Below, piece after piece: positions 28,127-38,330 of a stretch of DNA of 64,000 bases (within the stretch, counting starts at the first letter, position 1; every line of letters starts with the position of its first letter). The stretch is from Gymnogyps californianus (Eukaryota > Chordata > Aves > Accipitriformes > Cathartidae). The notes beneath the pieces are model-generated. The model was not told the DNA's origin, did not search any database, and saw nothing but the letters and a program-made list of their open reading frames with translations. The position numbers were made by a program, and so were the translations under genes. Location: NCBI RefSeq assembly GCF_018139145.2, contig NC_059478.1:33293001-33357000 (forward strand). The letters are read 5' to 3'.

Positions 28127-28198
28127 GACGTGAAATCTAAAGCTGACAAACCAGTGGTGGCAGATCAGCAGGAAACGGAGGAGCAGCTCCCCGAAAAT
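28127..28198 (+). CDS. PATJ: PATJ exon: 72-bp acidic/Lys-rich linker, candidate cassette exon
   Basis: Acceptor gactttttag and donor gtacgt enclose 24 codons, DVKSKADKPVVADQQETEEQ and LPEN, with phase 0 at both ends. It reads in frame with both neighbours, so it can be included or skipped without changing the downstream frame. I do not recall a counterpart in human PATJ, where the segment before it (ending KLA) runs directly into VSQMKQ. The exon is predicted from splice sites and frame alone and is less certain than the others. Confidence 0.75.
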
Positions 28199-28701
28199 GT
28201 ACGTGTGTTTATGTTAACCAATAAGGGGGGGTTCTGGGGGCTTGATCTAGTTGAAGATTGAGTGATTTCTGGGGGGAAAGGGTTAACTGGGGAGACATTA
28301 AAATAATTTTCTTGGTGGAAACTTAAAAAATTACTTGCTTTAAGTACATGGAAATAGTCACACAGGTTAATGTCAAGGATGTTCTTTGCTGTTTAAAAGT
28401 TTAAAAAAAAAAAACAAACCAAACCCACATTATTTGGTATGAGAGGCACAACTGAGCAAGGGGAAGTCCTGTCCCTACTTCCTTCATGAGCATTTCTGGA
28501 AGCGCAGTTATCCAGTTGTCCTGATTTTCCATTTATTTATGAAGAGAATGTTTTCAGTTCATCTATGCTTATTGCTCATTTCCCTTCTATTGACTTAGTG
28601 AATTTAGTAAGGTACGATAATCAACAACTAATGATAATGTCCACGTAACATGCCTTTCTGTGATTGATAACTGATCTCTTTTTCTTCTGCTTTGCTTTTA
28701 G
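28199..28701 (+). other. PATJ: Short PATJ intron (503 bp)
   Basis: Donor gtacgt, acceptor tttgcttttag. It is AT-rich, with an A12 run followed by CAAACC-type sequence near 28401-28425 and nothing else recognisable. Confidence 0.85.
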
Positions 28702-28819
28702 GTCCTCAACCAGATCAAACAATCCAAATCTTCAACAAAAGTACCAGCCAACTTACAGGAGATACCCCTGGTGCCAGCACCTACTTATCTTTCTCCAGAG
28801 GCAGAAGTCACCAGCCGTA
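28702..28819 (+). CDS. PATJ: PATJ exon: linker before PDZ-B
   Basis: It encodes VLNQIKQSKSSTKVPANLQE, then IPLVPAPTYLSPEAEVTSR and one base of a split Ser codon. QEIPL.PA matches the PATJ linker and V..Q.KQ aligns with the human VSQMKQ. The 3' end has two overlapping donors, GTAGTA: cutting after 28819 (gtatga, with G at +5) or after 28816 (gtagta). Both keep the frame and differ by one codon. The downstream site is chosen for its +5 G. Confidence 0.9.
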
Positions 28820-29426
28820 GTATGAATCAGTTATTTTTTCCACCAATATAGTGTGTATATTTAGTACCTTAACCCAGGATGGATGTTTTCTGGTTTTTTC
28901 CCAGATAACGTTTGCTGAGGTTTTTTTCTTTGAAGATCCAATGACCTATTTTAAGTTATTTTATAAAGTGTTTGTATTTTTCTTTCATTTTACAATTTTT
29001 GAGAGCTTGAAGGTGTCTTTGCTTGTTTTTCTTGACTTCTGTGTACAAAGGTGTTGTTCCTCTTTTTAATTAAAATAGAATGAAAGGCAGTCTGGGACAT
29101 CCTGTCCATTCCATGGTGCTGGAACATGGCCTTATCTGTCCTGACTGGAATACACCTTGCCATCATGATCTGAATTGTATAGGTTATAACTGAATTAGAT
29201 GTCTTCCTAGACATTTACTCCGAACATTTACTCCCAGAACTCTAGAGTCATTCTGATTTAGAGACTTCAGAAGTGACTCAGAGTAGTCTTCTAGTTCAAT
29301 GTAGATTGGTAAAGGTGAAGAGCAATATACAAAAGCTTAATTAGTTGCTCTTATACGATTCCTTTGATGGTTTTCATTTTCTCATTGAATAGTGTGACTT
29401 ATTTCTTTACCTTTTCATGCTCTTAG
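28820..29426 (+). other. PATJ: Short PATJ intron (607 bp)
   Basis: Donor gtatga (alternative three bases upstream), acceptor atgctcttag. It is T-rich near 28910-28990 and no gene or repeat is recognisable. Confidence 0.85.
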
Positions 29427-29560
29427 GCATCTTTCCACCTCCATTGCCTGTGGATCCCGCAACATGTCCTATAGTTCCGGGGCAGGAGATGACTATAGAG
29501 ATATCTAAGGGTCGGTCAGGCCTAGGACTCAGCATCGTCGGGGGGAAAGACACTCCACTG
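29427..29560 (+). CDS. PATJ: PATJ exon: linker end and first part of PDZ-B
   Basis: Two bases complete the Ser codon. The exon then encodes [20 protein letters not shown] followed by [20 protein letters not shown] and DTPL. DPATCPI.PG is a strongly conserved lead-in in PATJ and [13 protein letters not shown] is the carboxylate-binding loop of PDZ-B. The exon ends in phase 0 before gtgagt, directly after the loop, and the domain resumes 14.2 kb downstream. Confidence 0.96.
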
Positions 29561-30516
29561 GTGAGTTTCTGTTAAACTAATATTTACTGCCTCTGTTAAA
29601 GAATAGGAGAAAAAGACAAAGGAAACGTAGAAACTAATGATGCCATTAATCTGTAATTGCTCTAATGAATTGTTCAGTACAGGGAGAAGAAACCAGCAAC
29701 GACAATCTCCAATAACAAATTGATAATTTTGCCTTATATCAGATCAGTTGTTTTCTGTTCCTGTTTAAGTTGAAAGGTTTGTGTTTCAGTAGTGCTTTCT
29801 GCTATGGTCAGAGTTTACAAATATGTATTCTTTTTTTAACCATTGTGAATTAAGAGTTTCAAGCAGGTAAGTTACCAGAATGGTTGGGCTAGAAATTAAA
29901 GTGACAGAGATAGAGCTGCTTCAGCAAGGTTAACACCTCCGTCTTGAGAGCATAAATGCTTAGTAGCTGTTTAAACAAACTGTGATTTATCTCCCTGCTG
30001 AACAGAGGTAAACCAAAGGTAATCTTTTATTGTTTTCTGTGTCTTTTTGCTTAATCTTGCTCTTGGCTATGCTGTTTTTAAAAAAATTGTCTTCAGCTAA
30101 ATTAAAATGTACCAGTTCAAGTGTAAACTCAGCAAGTTAGTTATGCTAAACCCTTCTCTGCCTCTGATGTTGCTGTTTCCACTCCACTTTCCATTTAAGA
30201 GATGCTATGTTACAGTATAACAGAATGTCAGATTATTTTTTTTAAATGTCAAATTCAATTCCTTCAGTAAACAAGTCTGCTGCAGAGGTGTCTTTACTGG
30301 GTTCTCCTGAATCCCCTGCCACAGAGACACTTAAGGCAATAGAGCTGCTCTGTTACATGCAGTTGTTCCCAAAAATATCATGGTGGTGCATCATTAAGCA
30401 ATGAAGTGCTGTGAGTGTCAGCAGCTGCAGGCAGTTGTGATGTAGTAATCCTTTTCCAGACCAACAAAGAAGAAGGAAAAAAACCCGAGGAAGTTGAAAG
30501 GAAAAAGAAAGTTTTG

Positions 30517-30578
30517 TTTCGCAAAATGAAGACTGTATCTTTTAAACTTTCGCAAAATGTAGACTGTATCTTTTACAG
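30517..30578 (+). repeat. 31-bp tandem duplication, two copies
   Basis: The unit beginning TTTCGCAAAATG and continuing through GACTGTATCTTTTA occurs at 30517-30547 and again at 30548-30578. The copies differ at only a few positions, so this is a fairly recent direct duplication. It lies inside a chance open frame and I see no coding meaning. Confidence 0.85.
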
Positions 30579-33117
30579 TATTAAAGCTGAAGTTGGAAAA
30601 GGTTCAGCTTTTGGTCCCATTTATCCAAGTCTCCGATTATGTAGAGTTTGGATGAATTGCTCTGTTTCGCGTGGAGATAGATCTGAGTTATGCTGAAGGC
30701 TCAAATCAGCCTCTATGGTTTTCGCTCTGTCCAGCCATGTGCTGTTTTGTACCCAGTCCCTTTTTTGTCAAGCTCCTCAGTGTTGAGTAAATTCAAATAA
30801 GAAGTTCAGCGTTAGTCATCTCTTTGCTTTTTCATTTAACTGGAATTTGGAAATAATACATGGCAGTCTGTCAGATGCAATCTGGTACATGTCTTTCATG
30901 AGATTTTAATATAAATAAATGAAAATTATAAATATCTGCTTTACAGAGCAGATGAGAAAAATGCAAAGGATTTTATTCTTTAAATTGAGTAAATGGTTTT
31001 GGTTAAGTATTATACTTTCATTAGTTTGTTCATTAAAGTGTCCTCCTAGGAATTTATTTTAAAAATCTATGCGCTTGCTTGCAGTAACTGAAATTCATGA
31101 AGGGAGGGAGGTCCAACTTCCCACATTTCTGATCCTCGCATTACAGGACCTACGAAAATGATTCCCTGTTTCTTCTCCTATTTCTGAATCTGCTCATTCA
31201 AAGGCAAGCAATGGTGTTTCATAGGAAACAAGTTGCTTTTGTGAGACCAGAGTCTAATCTGATCGCTTGCCATGTGCAGAGACCCTCTCTGGGATTCTCC
31301 ATAACTTGTTTATCCAAAACAGTGTGTGCAAACCCTTCTCCTCAAAGCAGGTACTCAGGGTTGTGTCTTTAGCTGGTGAGATCATCATCGCTCTGTCTAC
31401 TTTGTACTACTGATCTCCCCCAAATTATTTTGATGCCTTCCTTTTCTGCCAGGAAGTCAGAAAAACTTTTGTTAAAGAGTTGAAATTAAGTTCACATAAC
31501 ATAATGAGGAGGAGTAAAAGAAAATACTACTCAGGACTGTAGGAAAGTTTCTGTCTTTCTGAGTTTCATGGACTAGAGAGGAAATATAACAAAATAGGTA
31601 CATGGAGCTGAGTGATGTATCTTGTCTTGCTCTCTGTCATTTGTTTTTAACTCAGTTATATAGATGGACATCTTTTGTATTTTAAAAAAGGCAAAATAAA
31701 TTGACTTACAGCTTCAGTACTTATGTATGTGTTATGCTTATGTGCCATAGAAGTTCATCAGTTCTGAAGGTCTCATTGTGTGGCAGAAATTGTGTATCCA
31801 AGACCCACTGTTTTCTGCAGTGCAGAGAAATTAAAAGGAAGCTATAATTGGCTTCAGCAGTTTGGGTTTGGTTTTTTAAGCTGTTTTTGAAATGGGAATT
31901 GTCAGATCAAGGTCAGAAAGAATGGGAATAGCACCATTTGTAGCCTGTCTCTGCAGGCATGAGGCAGAGATGCTGTCTTTCGTACTCTTGTAGTTCAGAT
32001 GGCGCGCACAGACAATGGAGGTGAGGTGTCCTGATGGGACCATGGAAATGTGCTCCGTCGGGGATGGGAAAAGGCATGGCAGACTAGGGGTGGATCTGCG
32101 GGAGCAGTATCTGTGTGCCGCGCAGCTGCAGAGACTTTTTCTTTTTACCTTTTTGTCCTCTGAGAAAACAAGACGTGAACACCCATTTCTTCCTCCTTTT
32201 TCTGCTAGGGTACCTTTATTTTGTACCTGCGCAGGTATGTAAGCGCCTATGAAACGATGAAGGCTATCAACCCCAGTTCCTAGGATCTCAGAAGTAATTT
32301 ATCAGTACGGAGGATACAGGGAGGTTGCTTCTCGGTAGAACTTGTCAAATCTAAGGTGGCTATGACAAGAGTATAAGGGCCTCATCTATGTGGTATTAAA
32401 ATGTACTTGATCTAAAAATGCTTAACTGAGTGCAGGTAGTCAACACTGGTGCACAACAGCAGCTCACATGTGATGGGAAAGCTCACTTCACAATATTTGG
32501 GATCTTTCTTAAACATGTGATGTACAGTCCCAGCTTTTGGAATAATAAATCTGGCAGCCCGCTAAAGGGGCACACTGCTTCAAAATGAAATATGGAGTGC
32601 AACTTTTAAGTCATAACCTTAGGAATCTCATCAGAAATCACCAAGGAGAGACTTGAAAAATACAGCCTGTGAGCAGGGAGGTTAATTTGTTCAGGAGGTT
32701 TGAAAGTGATGTCTTTGATCAACTGTGAAATGTTTTTTGTTGAGAAGATGACCATCCCATTAAAGTTGCAAAATCTTACAAGTTGCATGTAGTATAAGCA
32801 AGGACTGCGGCTGTGTGCTTAGGGGAGCAGGAGAGCATCAGCTGGAAAGACGTGCTTGTAGAAAAGGCACAGGGAAGGAAGGATTGTCCTTGAGAGTTGT
32901 CTTCATGTTGTTGATCTTTAGACTGCTATAGCCCTCAAGCAGTCCTATTTTATTTTATTCTAAGGGTTGATTTTTCTTTTTATTTTTTTTCTTCACTGTC
33001 TTTCATTTCACCTTCCCATGTATCCCTGAGAGAACACAACACATGGCCTCTGCTTTAAAGCAATTAAACTGCAGAGTGGAGCTGGCTGAAGTACAGGGCT
33101 TTCAATTTGTGAGAAGA

Positions 33118-33210
33118 TTTTTTTTTTTTTTTTTTTTTTTGGTTGTAGTCCAATCAAACTTGTAAAAGTAACCTCAGAGTGGGAATTAAAAAAAAAAAAA
33201 AAAAAAAAAA
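33118..33210 (+). repeat. Poly(T)/poly(A) inverted repeat with 47-bp spacer
   Basis: T23 at 33118-33140 is followed, after a 47-bp mixed spacer, by A23 at 33188-33210. The two runs are complementary and could form a long A-U stem in the transcript. They could be two independent homopolymer tracts or the ends of two retroposon insertions in opposite orientation. Confidence 0.85.
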
Positions 33211-33307
33211 GAAGTGTTTTCAGAAACATCCCAAAACGAAGTTTGAGGCTCTAACTCTGCTCCCCAGGATACCGTCCTGCCCTCTTGTCCCCCTGGTTGC
33301 TGAATTG

Positions 33308-33700
33308 TATATAAATGCTTGTCAGCTCCACCACTGCTAATAGCAGCCATAAACCTGACAGGGGTGTCATTGTCACTCGGCAGCTGCCGGTGCTCCCGGG
33401 GCGCCTGAACCGCTCCAGCCGTGGGACGCCCGGGATTCATGAATGCGGCGGACCTGTTTGGGCAACGCCTGCGGTGCAGCTCCGAGAGCCGCAGGCACTG
33501 CAAACCCCAGCGTGCTGGGCAGGACGCTCGTGCTTGGGCTGCCAGCTCCGAGCCTGGACAAGCTGTGACTCTTAGTGAGTTGTGGAGTTCAGCTTGCAGA
33601 CTTGGGCGTTCACGGCAGCAAGCCAGCGTTGGCATGGCCAGCTGGCCCAAGGCTGCACAGGCTGGGACCGTGCGGGTCCGGGACGAATAACGGGCCCTGC
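33308..33700. promoter_or_regulatory. CpG-rich intronic patch with upstream TATA-like element
   Basis: TATATAAA at 33308-33315 is followed by a GC-rich stretch with roughly 26 CpG (hand count) from 33361 to 33690, about 17 of them in the first 180 bp. This is unusual in an intron that is otherwise AT-rich and CpG-poor. Open frames exist on both strands here (for example 33186-33650 on -), as expected from high GC, and none has a recognisable domain. An alternative promoter, an enhancer or a decayed GC-rich insertion are all possible. Confidence 0.4.
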
Positions 33701-36700
33701 AGGATACAGGACTGGCAGCACCAGATAGTCCAGTTGTTCACCGTAAATTTAGGAAATGTTTCTCAGTTATTTTGCTTTTGATTCACTGCATTCTGCATAA
33801 GTTGTTTCAAGGAAAATAATTTAGTTTCAAGTAATGGGCTTTTTCCTCTGAAACTGTTTTGCCAGAAAGTTTCTATGAGGTTTTCGTCTTAAATTGTCTG
33901 AGAACAGGGCGTCAAGAAATTGTTTAAAAAAAGGTGTCCTGGTACTCCTCCAGATGGCACGTGGGGTTAAATCATCTGAACCCCATTATCACCCCAGAGT
34001 GGGTGAATGCTGCGATGTCTTGTCCAGTTAGCAACTTGCAATGAGCCATTTTCTATAAAACAGGATTGTCACTTTACAGGGATTTTATTCTTGGCGGTAC
34101 ATGGAAAAAGCATCGCTCTAAGGTACAAACATTTTCTTAGTAGGTGGGAGCACTGTTTTGCTTCCCGCTGAATAATTTAGTAATGGTTGAGTTGATTACT
34201 CGTAGTTATTGACTCTGTATTTGCTGCCTGGGTGATTAAGACGCTCAGACATGCCGGAGGGGATTCAGCGGTTTCAAGGCCGGTGGAGGCTGGCAGAGGG
34301 ACGTACCCCCCAGGCAGAGCTGGAAAACCCTGGGAGGGGAGGAGGGTGCAGAGGCTCAGCTGGGGCTTGAAATCACAGTTAAGTACTGAAGAGGCACCTA
34401 CGATATAAAAGAAAAAAAGGTTGCAGGAGCGGTAACCTAGGGGCTCTTTGGAGGTGGAGTAGCTAGGAGGCGGTCATTGTCTGAACCTTACATAGAAAGG
34501 AAGAAAAGAAGCATACTTTATCCTGTGTCTTTTTTATTGAAAACGACAACAAACCTCTTATGCAGAATTTTTATACTGGGTTGTCTACTTTGAATTTGGT
34601 AAATAAATTTTTTTTTTACTTTTGCTTTCAGCTGACTTTAATAAAAAGCATTTTTAAGGCAATTAACAAACTTTAAGGTACTCCATCTGTAAATTAAAGT
34701 GATCCACAAAGCCAGGGAACTGGAACACTTTAGCAATGCTCCAAAAAGTAATAGAATATGCCTGCACTCAGCTAACACTAGTTGGTGTGAGAGCTGGTAA
34801 CACCGGAGTCGGAGAGGAAAAAGCTTTTCTAATCACCTCAGTTTAGCCCAGAAGGCTTTCTGGCTTGCGGCGGAGCTGCGGGAGCTTCGTGATGGTGGGG
34901 ATGCAGTTTGACAGAAGAATATTTAGATTCATTCTGTCAGTCCAGGTGAGTCATACCTTGCATAAACCCCATCTGTTAAGGAAGGGCAAGGGAATAATCA
35001 AGAAAACTGTGACTTTAAATTGCAGCTGTTCAAGACCCGATGTTTGCCCCTGGAGCTGTGAGGGCTAATTACCCTGCTAGGATCTCCACGCTGCCAAGAG
35101 CAGGCTGTTACTAATACTGAAGCCAAGTCTGATATCTCTGTCTTGTGCCATGCCGCAGTCAGCAGCGGGGACCTACCTAAACATGAGGACTGATGTGACT
35201 TCTGCGTTACTAAACAAACAGGTTCTCCCTTGGTTGAGCTTTCTTCCCTCCCTCCCACCTCAGTTATATTTAGATTCAGGCAAAAATAACTTCATCAGTT
35301 ATAGACAGCCGAGGTCTGAGCGACTGTGTAGACAGTCATCAAGGGCAGCTAAGACTGAAACTGTTTTAGTGGAATATGCTTACCTTGTAACTACAAATGA
35401 AAAGCAAGATATTGGCCTCAGGAGGGTTTCAGCAATATATTGGCTATAGATACTGTTGCTGTTAAGTCTATCGCACAATGAATGGAACAATAGAATGAAA
35501 AACGGTAATAGAAGTCCTAAGTTTTTAATCGTGGCTTGGGTATTGTAGAGGAAAAGTTTGTGGCTGGGAGAGAAAAAAATGCAATCATTTCTTAACCATC
35601 ACCCACATTTATAAAACAGAAGGCAATTTAATGACAGAGTGGTAAATGCAGTTAGCTTGAAATTGTGAGGAATTGCTTTGACTCTTGGTTGGATAATGTT
35701 AAAATGAAGTTGGTGGATTCATCATAATTCCAGAAGGACATTAGCTTACAACAGCATGAAAAAAACAAACTGATTTGTACATGAGTTATCACAAATGGGA
35801 ATTAGAGTAGTAAGTTTTGCAAATCATGTATTTGATGGATCTTTGGCAAGGGTTTAGCTGACTGTATGGCTAGCTTGCGTAGCAGTGCCTTGCTTGAAGA
35901 AGTTGGTGTCTTCCAGGAGTGCAAATCAACCGTAAAATTTAAGCTAACAATATACAAAAGCAGTAGGACATGTCAGAATGGACTTCAGGAGTATCTTGCT
36001 TGCTGCTGGTTGAAACCACTGGCTTTTGGCTTCCTGTGTCATATGCATTCAGGATCTCATGCATTTTTTATAACCTGTGTTATGCACTGTACACTGTAAA
36101 TTTTCATATTTTTTTATTTAATAAAATAATGAGAGTGAGAGAGTTAACGTTTTAATATGTAGTTCTGTGTTTTATTATTCCCTCTAAAATAAGCATGTAT
36201 ACTTTTTGAAAAACTTTGGTTTGCTTTGGCATGTGATTCATAGAAACATAGCTCTTTCTATCATTCTGACTTAAGTCATATATTTTTACACTAAACATCT
36301 TATTACCTTAGTTTTATTATTTCAGAATCAAAGGAGAGCTTGCAAATGTCTATGACTGCAGACCGAAGGAATGTTAATGAATAGTGCCATTGAATTTTCA
36401 GGTTTTAGCTTTTCTGATCTTAGAGAATATAACTGTAAGCAAAAATATTATGCAAGCTGAATAAAATTTAAATAAATAAGGACCAGATGTAACTATAGGG
36501 GCCTATAAAATGTAATACAAATATTATCCACTTCCTTAAAATAAATCTGTATTTTAGTATGAAAAATTATATTCATATTGATGTTGTGGATTAATCTTTT
36601 TTATGAAAGTTGGCAAGTGAACACCATCTCTTGCAAGGGCTTGTTCTTAAATGGGAAACAGACCTTTTGTTTTGACCTTGAGTAGAGAAGTTTTTCAGTA

Positions 36701-38145
36701 TCATGCAATGTAAAGCATTTTTACATTAACACGGTAATACATTTTTACATTATATAGCCTGTTTTATTACAGTAGTGTTTGGCTTAGGATTTTGGGTGCC
36801 TGTTAATGGTTTGTGAATGCTAGCAATTGCAAAATATTTGAGTGTTAGAAGAAGGTATATGCAGCACGATGCATTAGATAAACCCCTTTAAGAAGTCAAG
36901 TGATTTGTTTGGAGTTGACCTTCAGCTTTTGTTGCTGAATCTTTTAGATTCCATTTAGACGTGCGAATGGAAGATCATAGATCATAACAGAACTGTTGTA
37001 ATTTCCTCTGCCTACAAGTAACCAGCAGCTGGAATTATTTTAACTACTGAGAGATTCTTATATGGGGCTAATTCTTCAGCGAAACACACTGTGCAACTAG
37101 TTGATTTCTACTTTATCTGTGAACCAGCCTGTAAAAATGAAATGGCAATTTTACTACTCTGGACAAAGTACTATAAAAGTTGAAAAGGAAATAACTAATG
37201 TTATTGTACTTGCCCTGGGAAAGAGATAAATCTGTAATCCTGCAGTCAGCAACCTTGTAGCTTTATTATCTTTAATAAATGCTAATTTAGTATAACATTT
37301 GTATCTACGTAGGAAATTTGTTGGAAATGTGTAATACTAGCTTAGAAAAACACAACTTGTCAACTAAATGAGAAAACATCTTTTCCTGAATGTTGTTTTA
37401 TATGTAGCTTACTTTTTCGCTTCCTCAGGAAAGCACTCTAATCCATGCAGAAAGCTTCATTTCTTACACCAAATACATTAATTATGGTTAGTGGTAAGAT
37501 TCGTTCACCTAACTACAGACCAAACTGAGATACAGGCACGTAAAATTCATGTAATTCCAACAGTTTGCCCTGCCTGCTTTCTAGCACTGCCCAGCCACGT
37601 AGGTTCCCAAAAATCTCGTGTCTCTGTTTTGACCTGGACTTTCAGCATCGTTGTCTGTGTGTGCTCAGAAGTGTCTGTTCTGGGAGACAGGCACCTTTTC
37701 CCCATATAATGCTCCTTTGGGCCGGGACAAATGGCTAGCAATGCTCTGGTGGTAGAGATAGCCTTGTAGCTAGAGGGCAGGGCTATGGATCTGGTTTCTA
37801 CTCTCAGGACGGTTTTGGGGATTTTTTTGTCTAATGGACATCTTGGAAAACATGGTCTGGGATTTTCAAACAACTCGTTTCTAACTGAGTATCTTACCCG
37901 GTGTCATTCTGTTCTGATGATTATTGCAGTCCTCAACGTGTAGTGGTTCACCTTACTTCTGTGAAGTGCCTTTGATCCTATCAAAATAATGGCTGGATCT
38001 CCTAGACTGAAATAGCACAGCAAAGTGTCGTGGTTTAACCCCAGCCAGCAACCAAGCACCACGCAGCCGCTCGCTCACTGCCCCCCCACCCCTGGGATGG
38101 GGGAGAGAATCAGGAAAAAAACCTCGTGAGTTGAGATAAAGAGAG

Positions 38146-38151
38146 TTTAAT
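38146..38151 (-). terminator. Poly(A) signal of the solo LTR
   Basis: ATTAAA on the minus strand, downstream of the LTR TATA box and followed by the U5 part. It is antisense to PATJ and would not end PATJ transcripts. Confidence 0.65.
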
Positions 38152-38322
38152 AGGACAGAAAGGAATGAAAAACAACGATAATGATAATAATGACAATAGT
38201 AATACTAAAAGAAGTAAACTATACAAAGCAAGTGGTGCACAATGCAATTGCTCACCACTCGTTGACCGATGCCCAGTTAGTTCCCGAGCAGCGATCCGCC
38301 CCTCCCAGCCAACTCCCCCCAG

Positions 38323-38330
38323 TTTATATA
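38323..38330 (-). promoter_or_regulatory. TATA box of the solo LTR
   Basis: TATATAAA on the minus strand sits in the middle of the LTR, about 175 bases before the ATTAAA signal. This is the usual spacing for U3 promoter and R poly(A) signal. It could start transcripts antisense to PATJ. Confidence 0.7.

Noticed and set aside
33186..33650. 154-codon minus-strand open frame
   Set aside because: It runs through the CpG-rich patch and ends in the poly(T/A) tract, giving a poly-Phe tail. It has no domain, and frames on the other strand are open too, as expected from high GC.
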